Shown here: positions 21,618 through 33,206 of the stretch, piece by piece | Position numbering within the stretch: position 1 is the first letter of the stretch | Layout of the letters: each line of letters begins with the position of its first letter | From: Gemmatimonadota bacterium | GTDB taxonomy: Bacteria > Gemmatimonadota > Gemmatimonadetes > Gemmatimonadales > Gemmatimonadaceae | Reading direction: 5' to 3' | DNA: 64,000 bases | Assembly (NCBI GenBank): GCA_031127075.1 | Contig: JARIFA010000002.1 | Coordinates: 1-64,000 of the forward strand | Made by a program: the position numbers and the translations under genes | Notes under the pieces: generated by a model | Database searches by the model: none | What the model saw: the letters and a program-made list of their open reading frames with translations, nothing else | Told to the model about the DNA's origin: nothing

Positions 21618-21666
21618 CCCACCGCAGCGCCCGTATCCCGAGAGGCGCCAACGGTCGGACCGCGAC

Positions 21667-22140
21667 TCAGTTCGCGCCGCCGGTCACCGACACGTTGACC
21701 GTGAACGGGCCGAAGTCGACGTGATTCTCCTCGATGTGCAGGAGACCGAACTGCACCGCGACGCTGCCCGTGGTCCCGCCGGCGGTCAGCGTCCCGGTGA
21801 ACGGGGCTGTACGCGAGAAGGTCACGCCGGTCGCCGGCGTTACCGCGAGCTGGAACACATCGGCGGTCACGTGGTCGTCCGGCTGCCCCTCGGCGTTGAG
21901 GAACTCCGCGGCGACGGTGCGTGACCCGCCAGCCGGGAGGCTGACGGTACCCGTGACGGCGCCGGTCGACGAGATGGTGACGACCGAGGTGACGACCGAT
22001 CCACTGGAGAATGTCAGGCGGATTGACTCAACCTCGGGCTCGACCTCATCAAGGCCGGTGGAATCCGTGCAGGCACCGGCCGCTCCGACGAGGGCGAGCG
22101 CAACGATGAGAGAGGACGTACGGCGAAGGCGAGCAAACAT
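21667..22140 (-). CDS. Small secreted lipoprotein of unknown function
   Basis: 157 aa; MFARLRRTSSLIVALALVGAAGACTDSTG (lipobox); C-term VAVQFGLLHIEENHVDFGPFTVNVSV; located just downstream of the TonB receptor gene. Confidence 0.7.
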   Translation of the reverse strand: MFARLRRTSSLIVALALVGAAGACTDSTGLDEVEPEVESIRLTFSSGSVVTSVVTISSTGAVTGTVSLPAGGSRTVAAEFLNAEGQPDDHVTADVFQLAVTPATGVTFSRTAPFTGTLTAGGTTGSVAVQFGLLHIEENHVDFGPFTVNVSVTGGAN

Positions 22141-22213
22141 CCGTATCTCCGAAGGAAAGAAGGAAGAGGAAAGGGTGAGTGGATACGCATCGCATGCCGT
22201 GCGGACCGACCGG

Positions 22214-24475
22214 TCAGAACTGCACGCGGTACAACAGGGCCACGTTCCGGCCCATATCAGGGATGATCAGCTTGGTGCGGGAGAGGTGATCCCGGATCTC
22301 CGCATCGAGCGCGTTGTCGATCCGCAGCGTGAGCGCGTGGAGCCGCCCGCCGACGAGGAACCGGCGGCCGAACGAGAGGTCGAGCGCGGCGAACCCGGCG
22401 GTCCGCGTCTCGAAATCGCCGAGGCGGTCCTGAGCCGCGGCCCAGCGCACCGCGCCACCCGCTGACCACGCCGCGGTCTCATGCCGGAGGCCGACGCGAC
22501 CATTCAGGGGCGGGATGAACGGGAGATCTCGCGACTCGATCCGCTCCGGCTCTGCCCCGACGCCAGGGATCGTGTCGCGGTCCCCGGAAATCGTCCCGCG
22601 CACCATCGACGCCGTCGCCTCGACGACCAGATGCTCGCGCAGGGTCCACGAGAGGTCCGCTTCGGCGCCGGAGAGCCGCGCGTCCTCGTTGACGTACTGG
22701 AACTTCCAGCGCTCGCCCTGCCGACCGAGCTCACCGACGTTCCGCGCGAAGATGTAGCCTCGCATCCCGTTGCTGAAGACGGCCACCTCAGCGCGGACCC
22801 GTTCACGCTCCAGCCGGAGGAACGCCTCGGCGCCCAGCCCGACTTCCTGATCCAAGCGCGGATTCCCGACATCGTAGGAGTACGCGGCGAGGTGCGGGCC
22901 GTCGGAGTAGAGCTCGTTGAAGTCCGGCGTCCGGAAGGAGCGGCTCACATTCGATCCGATCCGGACGCCGCCCCCGAGCTCGCGAAGGAGGCCGACCGAC
23001 GCCGAGAGCGAGCCGAACGTCCGCGGCGCCGCCGGGACCGCGACGCCACCCACCGTCACGTCCGCCGACTCGAGCGGGATGAAGCGGCCGAGGTCGTAGC
23101 GCACCCCGGCCTGCGCGTGCGTCCGGCCGACCTGTAGCTCCTCGACGGCGAAGAGCCCGGCCGACCAGTCCGCGGTCGACGGCGTGCGCAACGCGCCCGA
23201 GAGATTCACGTCTCGATACTGCAGACGGAGGCCCCACGCGCCGGTCACCCCACCCGCCACCGGCCGATGCCGAGCGACCGCCTCGCCGACGGTCATCTGC
23301 TGCGCGAAACGCGTCGAGACGGAGCCGCTCCCCGTGACCTCGTCGTGCAGGTAGTCGGTGAAGGTCATCGTCGCCCGCGCGGACTCGATGAGCCCCGTCG
23401 CGCCGTGCCAATCCGCCTCGGCGCGCACCGTGTGACGGCGCATCGCGATGTCCACCCCGCCGGGATGGGCACCGACGAAGCCACCCGGCAGCCCGTACTC
23501 ATTGTCGTAGAGGCGATAGGCGACGCCGGCATACCCCCACGGCCGCACGAGCGATGCCGCCACGCCGCCGTTGACCGCGGAGGCACCCGTGTTGGCGAGT
23601 ACCCCGACCGGGGTCCGCACATCCCCGTCCCGTCGCCAGGTCCCCTCCGCGCGGACGGCGAGCGGACCGAGCGGCGCCTCGAACACCCCGCCCGCCGTCG
23701 CGCCGGTGTTCCCCGAGCTGAGCTGGGTGAGCACCGAGCCGTGCAGGTGGTCCACCGCTGCCGTCGGAATCTCCTCACGAATCAGGTTCACCACGCCGCC
23801 GAGAGCGCTGGAGCCGTAGAGGAGCGACATCGGACCGCGCACAACCTCCACGCGCTCCGCGGTCAGCGCCTCGACGGCGACCGCGTGATCCATCGAGGTG
23901 GCGGAGAGGTCACCAGGGCGCATTCCGTCCTCAAGGATGAGCACACGGTCGCCCCCCATCCCCCGCACCACCGGCCGCGCGGTGGCGGGCCCCATGCGAC
24001 CCACCGAGACCCCCGGGAGCCCCGCGACGGTCGCGCCGAGCGTCCCATCGAGCCGCCGGTCGAGCGCGGCGTCGGCGAGCACGCTCGTGGTGGACAGCGC
24101 ATCGGCCGCCCCGCGCTCGCTGATCTGGCCGGTCACGACCGTCGCCGCCATCTGCATCGGGGCCTCGACGAGCGAGAAGGTCAGGGTCAGCGGTATGGCC
24201 TCGACCCGGACCGCCCGCCGCAGCGCCCGGTACCCGATACGCTGTACCACGAGTTCGTGCGTCCCCGCGGGGACGAGCCCGAGCTCGAAGTGTCCATCTT
24301 CGTGCGTGCGCACCTCGCGATGGAGCGCGACGAGGCGCACGACCGCGGCGGCCAAGGGAGTGCCCGAGGCCGAATCACGGACGATGCCGCGCACCGGGAC
24401 CGCGACAGCCTGAGCGCGGAGCGGTACGGACGCGACGCAGAGGGCCATGAGGCCCACGAACGCACGGAACGCCAT
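22214..24475 (-). CDS. TonB-dependent outer membrane receptor
   Basis: 753 aa; signal peptide, CarboxypepD_reg-like domain, plug VAGLPGVSVGRMGPATARPVVRGMGGDRVLILEDGMRPGDLSATSMDHAVAVEALTAERVEVVRGPMSLLYGSSALGGVVNLI, C-terminal aromatic ...VALLYRVQF. Confidence 0.95.
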   Translation of the reverse strand: MAFRAFVGLMALCVASVPLRAQAVAVPVRGIVRDSASGTPLAAAVVRLVALHREVRTHEDGHFELGLVPAGTHELVVQRIGYRALRRAVRVEAIPLTLTFSLVEAPMQMAATVVTGQISERGAADALSTTSVLADAALDRRLDGTLGATVAGLPGVSVGRMGPATARPVVRGMGGDRVLILEDGMRPGDLSATSMDHAVAVEALTAERVEVVRGPMSLLYGSSALGGVVNLIREEIPTAAVDHLHGSVLTQLSSGNTGATAGGVFEAPLGPLAVRAEGTWRRDGDVRTPVGVLANTGASAVNGGVAASLVRPWGYAGVAYRLYDNEYGLPGGFVGAHPGGVDIAMRRHTVRAEADWHGATGLIESARATMTFTDYLHDEVTGSGSVSTRFAQQMTVGEAVARHRPVAGGVTGAWGLRLQYRDVNLSGALRTPSTADWSAGLFAVEELQVGRTHAQAGVRYDLGRFIPLESADVTVGGVAVPAAPRTFGSLSASVGLLRELGGGVRIGSNVSRSFRTPDFNELYSDGPHLAAYSYDVGNPRLDQEVGLGAEAFLRLERERVRAEVAVFSNGMRGYIFARNVGELGRQGERWKFQYVNEDARLSGAEADLSWTLREHLVVEATASMVRGTISGDRDTIPGVGAEPERIESRDLPFIPPLNGRVGLRHETAAWSAGGAVRWAAAQDRLGDFETRTAGFAALDLSFGRRFLVGGRLHALTLRIDNALDAEIRDHLSRTKLIIPDMGRNVALLYRVQF

Positions 24476-24567
24476 GGTGGCGTCTCCTGCCGGAGGGATG
24501 TGGACGGACGGGGTCGGAGACCGACGGCCTCGACGACGGCGTGCCCCGTCAGGGCACGCAGGACGGC

Positions 24568-24951
24568 TCAGGCCTGCGGCGGGCCCGTCGCGGGCGGGAT
24601 CCGCCGATTGGTCGAGCGGCGCGCCACGCCGTCACCGGTCGGTCCCCCCTCGTCGACGACCGACGCGGCCGCGACCAGCAGCGGACGCACCGACGGCGGC
24701 AGCGCCGACGCCGTGAGCGACTTCACGACGAGGCAGTCGCCCTCGGCGTGCTGCGGTGGGCAGTGTCGCTCGGACTCACCGTCCCAGTGCGCCACGACCG
24801 CGCCCCCGTGGGGCCCGGTGGCGTCCAGCACCGGGAGCACCACCCCCACCGCCTGCAGCAGCAGGAGGAGGGCCGCGAGGACGCGTGCCGCCGTGTCCAG
24901 CCGCCGACGGCGGGGGACGAACGAGTGGAGGGTGGACGGGACGGGGAACAT
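24568..24951 (-). CDS. Small secreted Cys/His protein of unknown function
   Basis: 127 aa; hydrophobic signal LDTAARVLAALLLLLQAVGVVLPVLDA then GPHGGAVVAHWDGESERHCPPQHAEGDCLVVKSL; directly upstream of the TonB receptor gene. Confidence 0.6.
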   Translation of the reverse strand: MFPVPSTLHSFVPRRRRLDTAARVLAALLLLLQAVGVVLPVLDATGPHGGAVVAHWDGESERHCPPQHAEGDCLVVKSLTASALPPSVRPLLVAAASVVDEGGPTGDGVARRSTNRRIPPATGPPQA

Positions 24952-25036
24952 CGGGAGGAAGAAGTAGTCGACGGGGGAAGAGGACGGAAGGGGGGCGCGG
25001 CTCTTCCTATCTCGTTAGCCGGGCTAGATTTGGGGG

Positions 25037-27310
<2,274 letters not shown>

Positions 27311-27367
27311 AGGCGGGCGCGGCTCCGACCGCCGCCCATGCCCCACCTCTCTCCGTCACCGTACCAC

Positions 27368-28966
27368 ATGACCCAGTCCCGCCAGAGCACCATCGGACTC
27401 GACACCCTCGGCCTCGCCCCGACCGGCACCGTTCACTGGAACCTCGAGGCCCCCGACCTCATCCAGGCGGCCGTGCGCCGCGGCGAGGGGCAGCTCGCCC
27501 ATATGGGCCCGTTCGTGGCCGTCACCTCGCCGCACACCGGCCGGTCCCCCAACGACAAGTTCGTGGTCCGGGAGCCGTCCTCGGAGGCCGACGTCGACTG
27601 GGGCAAGGTCAATCAGCCGATCAGCGAGGCGCATTTCGAGGCGCTGCTCGCGGATGTGCGCGGCTACCTGGACGGCCTCCCCGAGCTCTTCGTCGAGGAT
27701 CTCTTCTGCGGCGCCGATCCGGCGTATCGGCTCAGCTGCCGCTATGTCACGCCGAACGCGTGGCACGCGAACTTCGTCCGGAACATGTTCATCCGGCCGG
27801 CGATCGAGTCGCTCGCGACCTTCGCGCCGAACTTCACGATTCTGCACGCCCCAGAGTTCCAGGCGGACCCGGCACGCCACGGCACCCGCACGTCGACGTT
27901 CATCATCCTGAACCTCGCGCGTCGCACGATTCTCATCGGCGGGACGCGCTACGCCGGCGAGCTCAAGAAGTCGATGTTCACGGTGATGAACTATCTGCTG
28001 CCGAAGCAGGGCGTCCTCTCGATGCACTGCTCGGCGAACATCGGGCCGGCGGGCGACACCGCCCTCTTCTTCGGCCTCTCCGGCACCGGGAAGACGACGC
28101 TCTCCGCCGACCCGGAGCGCGGCCTGATCGGCGACGACGAGCACGGCTGGAGCGATGACGGCGTCTTCAACTTCGAGGGGGGCTGCTACGCGAAGGTCAT
28201 CAACCTCTCGCGCGAGCAGGAACCCGACATCTTCGCCACGACCGAGATGTTCGGGACGATCCTCGAGAACGTCGTCCTCGAGCCGGGGACCCGGCGGGTC
28301 GACTTCGCCAATCAATCCATCACCGAGAACACCCGCGCCTCCTACCCGCTGCATTACATCCGGAACCACGTGCCAAGCGGGCGCGGCGGGCATCCGAAGC
28401 ACGTCGTCTTCCTGACCGCCGATGCGTTCGGCGTCCTGCCACCGATCGCGAAGCTCACCCGCGAGCAGGCGATGTACTACTTCCTCTCCGGGTACACCGC
28501 GAAGCTCGCCGGCACGGAGCGTGGCGTCACCGAGCCGCAGGCGACCTTCTCGGCCTGCTTTGGCGCCGTCTTTCTCGTCTGGCACCCGACGAAGTACGCC
28601 GAGATGCTGGGACACCTCCTCGACCGGCACGGCGCGCAGGTCTGGCTGGTGAACACCGGGTGGAGCGGCGGGAAGTACGGTGTCGGGGCGCGGATGAAAC
28701 TCGGCCACACGCGAGCGATGGTCCGCGCCGCCCTCGCCGGCCAGCTCGACGGTGTGGCGACCGTGACGGATCCGATCTTCGGGCTCCATCTCCCCAGCGC
28801 AGTCCCCGGTGTCCCGTCCGAGGTGCTGCAGCCGCGGAATACGTGGACGGACGGCGCCGCCTACGACGCACAGGCGAAGACCCTCGCGGGGATGTTCGCC
28901 GAGAACATCAAGAAGTTCGGCGCGGCGGTGAGCCCGGCCATCCTCGGCGCGGGCCCGCAGGGATAA
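27368..28966 (+). CDS. pckA: Phosphoenolpyruvate carboxykinase (ATP)
   Basis: GPFVAVTSPHTGRSPNDKFVV, YAGELKKSMFTVMNYLLPKQGVLSMHCSANIG, FFGLSGTGKTTLSADPERGLIGDDEHGW. Alternative ATG at 27338. Confidence 0.97.
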   Translation: MTQSRQSTIGLDTLGLAPTGTVHWNLEAPDLIQAAVRRGEGQLAHMGPFVAVTSPHTGRSPNDKFVVREPSSEADVDWGKVNQPISEAHFEALLADVRGYLDGLPELFVEDLFCGADPAYRLSCRYVTPNAWHANFVRNMFIRPAIESLATFAPNFTILHAPEFQADPARHGTRTSTFIILNLARRTILIGGTRYAGELKKSMFTVMNYLLPKQGVLSMHCSANIGPAGDTALFFGLSGTGKTTLSADPERGLIGDDEHGWSDDGVFNFEGGCYAKVINLSREQEPDIFATTEMFGTILENVVLEPGTRRVDFANQSITENTRASYPLHYIRNHVPSGRGGHPKHVVFLTADAFGVLPPIAKLTREQAMYYFLSGYTAKLAGTERGVTEPQATFSACFGAVFLVWHPTKYAEMLGHLLDRHGAQVWLVNTGWSGGKYGVGARMKLGHTRAMVRAALAGQLDGVATVTDPIFGLHLPSAVPGVPSEVLQPRNTWTDGAAYDAQAKTLAGMFAENIKKFGAAVSPAILGAGPQG

Positions 28967-28967
28967 C

Positions 28968-30191
28968 GTGGCGGTCCTCCGCGACCCGCTCTGGAACAAC
29001 ATCCGCGCCGACGGGCCCTATCTGCGGCTCGTTGACGCGGCGCCGTTCCAGCGGCTGCGGTATGTGCGCCAACTCGGGCTGGCACACCTCGTATATCCGG
29101 GCGCGACCCACTCGCGATTCGAGCATGCCCTCGGCGCCTATCACCTGACCGGGCTCACCGTCCGTGCGCTCGAGGACGATGGGCAGCTCGACGCGGTCCC
29201 GGAGCTCGATCGGCGTCTGGTGGTCGCCGCGGCGCTCCTGCACGACATCGGGCACTATCCGTTCTCCCACGCCCTCGAGGAGATCGGCGTCCCGCATCAC
29301 GAGGACGTCGCGGCCCCCCTGCTCTGCGAGGGCCCGGTCGCCGCGGTGCTGCGGGAGCACTTCGCCCCGGATGCCCCCGAGCGCGTCCTCGCCCTTGTCC
29401 GCGGGGCGAGCGACTCCCCGCTGCAGGGCCTCATCTCCGGCTCCATCGACCTCGACAAGACCGACTATCTCAAGCGCGACGCGATGATGTGCGGCGTCGC
29501 GTACGGCGAGATCGACGTCGAGCGACTGCGCCACGCCCTCACGGTCGTCCCCGATCCCGATACCGGACGCGCCGTCATCGGCATCCGCGAGAAGGGCCTC
29601 TCCGCGCTCGAGTCGCTGCTCTTCGCGAAGTACCAGATGTACCGGAACGTCTATTGGCAGCACGCGGTCCGGAGCGCCACCGCGATGTACAAGCGGCTGG
29701 TGGAGGACGCGCTCCGTGCCGGGACGATCGACGCCGCACGCCTGGCGGCGTACACCGACGAGGGGCTCCTCCACGACCTGGGCCGGTCCGGCGCGCCGCC
29801 CCTGCTGGCGGCGATCCAGGAGCGGCGCCTGTACAAGCGCGCTGTCGAGGCGCCCGCGGCGTCGCTGCGGGACCTCGACCTCGAATGGATCGCGGAGGAC
29901 CGGGCGCGCACCCGGGCCGCCGAGGACGCCCTCGCCGCCGCCCACGGGCTTCGCCCGGGCGAGCTGCTGCTGGACTACCCACGGAAGACCCGGATGCTCG
30001 GACTCGACCTCCCGCTCGTGATGCGGGATGGCGCGGTCGCGCGCCTCACGGACGACGGGATCGCCGGTGCGATCAACCTCCCCATCCTCGCCGACCAGCT
30101 CTATCGATCCGCCCGCTGGCTCCGGGTCTTCACGGCGTCGCGGGTCGACCTCCCGCGCGACGCCGTCCTCGACGCCCTACGCCGGGCCTGA
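28968..30191 (+). CDS. HD-domain phosphohydrolase (dNTPase/SAMHD1-like fold)
   Basis: 407 aa; FQRLRYVRQLGLAHLVYPGATHSRFEHALGAYHLTGL, LLHDIGHYPFSHALEE, SGSIDLDKTDYLKRDAMMCGV. Confidence 0.9.
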   Translation: MAVLRDPLWNNIRADGPYLRLVDAAPFQRLRYVRQLGLAHLVYPGATHSRFEHALGAYHLTGLTVRALEDDGQLDAVPELDRRLVVAAALLHDIGHYPFSHALEEIGVPHHEDVAAPLLCEGPVAAVLREHFAPDAPERVLALVRGASDSPLQGLISGSIDLDKTDYLKRDAMMCGVAYGEIDVERLRHALTVVPDPDTGRAVIGIREKGLSALESLLFAKYQMYRNVYWQHAVRSATAMYKRLVEDALRAGTIDAARLAAYTDEGLLHDLGRSGAPPLLAAIQERRLYKRAVEAPAASLRDLDLEWIAEDRARTRAAEDALAAAHGLRPGELLLDYPRKTRMLGLDLPLVMRDGAVARLTDDGIAGAINLPILADQLYRSARWLRVFTASRVDLPRDAVLDALRRA

Positions 30192-30386
30192 CGCGTCGCT
30201 CTTCCGGGCACGCCCGTGCGCCTCGGCGAGCAGGCGCCCGATCCCACGATAGAACTGCGCGTCCGATGCCTTCCCCTCCTCCGCCATCGCGAGCGCGCAG
30301 CGCTCCAGCGCGTAGAGGATGTTGCCCAAGTAGAGCTCGGCGATCCCGGCGACCGACTCCGGCTGCTCAGCCACCCGCGGCCTCAC
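30177..30386 (-). CDS. Small hypothetical protein (69 aa) overlapping the 3' end of the PP2C gene
   Basis: GTG start at 30386 inside the PP2C 3' end; VRPRVAEQPESVAGIAELYLGNILYALERCALAMAEEGKASDAQFYRGIGRLLAEAHGRARKSDASGPA. Confidence 0.45.
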   Translation of the reverse strand: MRPRVAEQPESVAGIAELYLGNILYALERCALAMAEEGKASDAQFYRGIGRLLAEAHGRARKSDASGPA

Positions 30387-31128
30387 CGATCGCGTCCACC
30401 TGCACGACGATCGCCGTGATGTTGTCGAGTCCGCCTTTGGCGTTCGCCTCCGCGATCAGCGCATCGACCACCCGACCGGGGCCGGTGCGGGCGAGGAGGA
30501 GCTGCTGCAGACGCCCGTCCTCCACCATCCCCGTCAGGCCGTCGGAGGCCACGAGGAAGACATCCCCCGCTTGGGGCTCGCCGGCGAAGAGGTCGACGTC
30601 GACATCCTCGCTCGAGCCGACACAGCGCGTGATGACGTTGCTGTAGGGATGGTTCCGCGCCTGCTCGGGGGTGAGGAGGCCCGCATCGACCTGCTCCTGC
30701 ACGTACGAGTGATCCTTCGTGAGTTGCACGAGAGCCCCGTCCCGGAGGAGGTAGATCCGCGAATCCCCAATCTGGCCGATCAGGAACCCGTGGTCGGAGA
30801 CCAGGAGCACCGAGGCCGTCGTCCCCATCCCCTGCTTGTCCGCCTCGGCGAGCATCCGATCGTAGATGGCGCGGTTCGCCGCCTTGAGCGAGGCCTCGAG
30901 CCGCTTGGGCGCCTCCGATTCCGTCGCGGAGCCGAGCGCACCGAGTCCCTGCGCGACGATCTGGACGGCCATCTCGCTGGCGACCTCGCCGGCGGCGTGC
31001 CCCCCCATGCCGTCGGCGACGATGAAGATGCCTCGCCGCTCATCCGCGTCGGCGAAGAAATTGTCCTCGTTGCCGGCACGGACCATGCCGACGTGGGAGC
31101 GCGCGCAGACGCGGAGCTGAAGGCTCAA
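30367..31128 (-). CDS. PP2C-family serine/threonine phosphatase (Stp/PrpC-like)
   Basis: SHVGMVRAGNEDNFFAD, FIVADGMGGHAAGEVAS, FLIGQIGDSRIYLLRDGALVQLTKDHSYVQEQVDAG, DVFLVASDGLTGMV. TTG start at 31128. Confidence 0.95.
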   Translation of the reverse strand: MSLQLRVCARSHVGMVRAGNEDNFFADADERRGIFIVADGMGGHAAGEVASEMAVQIVAQGLGALGSATESEAPKRLEASLKAANRAIYDRMLAEADKQGMGTTASVLLVSDHGFLIGQIGDSRIYLLRDGALVQLTKDHSYVQEQVDAGLLTPEQARNHPYSNVITRCVGSSEDVDVDLFAGEPQAGDVFLVASDGLTGMVEDGRLQQLLLARTGPGRVVDALIAEANAKGGLDNITAIVVQVDAIGEAAGG

Positions 31129-31176
31129 CGGCGGGCCGGGTCGCGGAGAGGTAACGATGCCATCACGACGGGGAAG

Positions 31177-33060
31177 CTACGGGACGGCCCGGGGGGACGG
31201 CAAGCGTTCCGCCTGACCCTCCAGCTCCGTGTCCCCCGCTTGCAATCTGGAGAGACGCGCGTACAGACCTCCCGCCGCCAGGAGGGACCGATGCGTCCCG
31301 CGCTCACGGACCTCCCCGTGATGCAACACCAGGATCTCCGTCGCCCCGACGATCGTGCTGAGGCGATGTGCGACCGCGATGGTGGTCCTTCCCTGCATCA
31401 GGGTCGCGAGCCCCTGCTGGATGGCCGCCTCGACCTCACTGTCGACCGCCGATGTCGCTTCATCGAGCACGAGCAACGCCGGGTCGGCGGCAATCGCCCG
31501 CGCGAAGGAGAGGAGCTGCCGCTCGCCGACGCTCAGGCTCGCCCCGCGCTCACCGAGCCGATGTGCATAGCCGTCCGGGAGGCGCGCGACCACGCGATCG
31601 GCACCGACCCGCGACGCGGCGGCACGGACCGCCGCGTCGTCGAGCGGGGCGGCGAGCCGGATGTTCGCGGCCACGTCGCCCGCGAAGAGGAAGATGTCCT
31701 GCTGCACGTACCCCACGATCCGGCGGAGTCGCCGTGCGGGGAGGTCGCGGATGTCGACCCCATCAACGCGGATCCGACCGCGCTGCGGATCATAAAAGCG
31801 CAGCAGGAGACTGACGATCGTCGACTTCCCCGCGCCGGTGTGCCCCACCAGGGCGAGCGTCTCGCCGGGCCGCACCGTGAAGCTCACGCCGCGCAGCACC
31901 CAACTCGACGCCGTCGCCGGCTCGGCATACGAGAACCAGACATCCTCGAACGTCACCGTCACGCCACGCCAGCGATCGCGATCCGAGGACAACCCCGCCG
32001 GTGACGACACCACGGCGGCGTCCGCACCGACGATTGACGCGGCACTCACCGCGACCTCCTCCGCCGCCGGCGTGTCGAGTAGCCCGAAGATCCGCTCCGC
32101 GCTCGCCATCGCCTGCTGCAACGTGTTGTACTTGTCGGAGAGGTCCTGCAGCGGCTGATAGAACCGACGCGCGAGCTGCAGGAAGGCCGCCACGGTCCCG
32201 ACCGTGAGGACCCCGCCGCCGACCCGTGGGGCCGCCGCGATGACGAGGCTCGCGAGCGCCACCGTCGTGAGTAACTCGATGGCGGGGAAATAGAGCGCAT
32301 AGACCGTGACCGACCGGAGGTGCGCCTCGAGATGCGCGCGGTCGAGCGCGACGAACCGCGCCGTCTCGTCCCGCTCACGTCCGAACAGCTGCACGACGCG
32401 CATCGCCGTCAGCCGCTCCTGCAGGAAGGCGTTGATCCGCGCGAGCCGACCGCGGATGTCGCGGTACGCGCTCCGCACGCGGCGCCGGAAGACGGCCGAC
32501 ACCCAGAGGATCCCCGGCACGACGAGATACGCGGCCAGCGCGAGACGCCAATCCACGACGACCATCAGGACCGTGATTGCCACGAGGGTGAAGAGATCCC
32601 CGAGTCCGGCGACCACCCCCGAGGTGAAGAGCTCGTTCAGCGACTCCACATCCGAGGTGACGCGCGTCACGACCCGACCCACGGGCGTCGTATCGAAGAA
32701 GCGGACCGGGAGCCGCTGCAGATGCGCGAAGCACGCGCGCCGCAGGTCGTGCATCACGCGTTGGCCGAGCTCCCCGGTCAGCACCGCCTGCAGGTACGCG
32801 CAGGCCACCTGCAACAGGAGCGCCCCGCACAGGAGGAGGACGGCGGAGCGGAGCGCCCCCGCGTCACCGGCGGGCACAGCGACGTCGATGACGTGCCGCG
32901 TGAGCATCGGCGGGACCAGTTGGAGCGCCCCGGCGACCAACAGGACCAGCACCGCCCCGACCGTGAGGCCGCGGTAGGGACGCGCCGACGCGAGCAACCG
33001 CCGCGCGAGGCGACGGTCGAAGGCGCGGCCGACGCGCTCGTCGTCCGGCGTGACGCTCAC
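31177..33060 (-). CDS. ABC transporter, fused TM-ATPase (MsbA/multidrug type)
   Basis: TM domain plus [60 protein letters not shown]. The ORF is open to 33150; GTG 33060 ([14 protein letters not shown]) preferred. Confidence 0.93.
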   Translation of the reverse strand: MSVTPDDERVGRAFDRRLARRLLASARPYRGLTVGAVLVLLVAGALQLVPPMLTRHVIDVAVPAGDAGALRSAVLLLCGALLLQVACAYLQAVLTGELGQRVMHDLRRACFAHLQRLPVRFFDTTPVGRVVTRVTSDVESLNELFTSGVVAGLGDLFTLVAITVLMVVVDWRLALAAYLVVPGILWVSAVFRRRVRSAYRDIRGRLARINAFLQERLTAMRVVQLFGRERDETARFVALDRAHLEAHLRSVTVYALYFPAIELLTTVALASLVIAAAPRVGGGVLTVGTVAAFLQLARRFYQPLQDLSDKYNTLQQAMASAERIFGLLDTPAAEEVAVSAASIVGADAAVVSSPAGLSSDRDRWRGVTVTFEDVWFSYAEPATASSWVLRGVSFTVRPGETLALVGHTGAGKSTIVSLLLRFYDPQRGRIRVDGVDIRDLPARRLRRIVGYVQQDIFLFAGDVAANIRLAAPLDDAAVRAAASRVGADRVVARLPDGYAHRLGERGASLSVGERQLLSFARAIAADPALLVLDEATSAVDSEVEAAIQQGLATLMQGRTTIAVAHRLSTIVGATEILVLHHGEVRERGTHRSLLAAGGLYARLSRLQAGDTELEGQAERLPSPRAVP

Positions 33061-33206
33061 CGCGGGGACGTGGCGGAGCGCCGCGCCGTGGCGGCGGACG
33101 AGGAGGAGCGGTGGGCGCGGCGGGCCATGGGGTGGATGCCGCAAACTCACCCGCCCACGGGGGCGACGCCACCCCTCCGGCGGGCCCCGCTAGCTTTCCC
33201 TTCCTG

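Noticed and set aside
27356-29002. 548-aa minus-strand ORF
   Set aside because: Antisense to pckA.
28968-30191. HD protein as a CBASS/anti-phage dNTPase
   Set aside because: The sequence fits an ordinary HD dNTPase-like hydrolase next to pckA; no accompanying defence genes.
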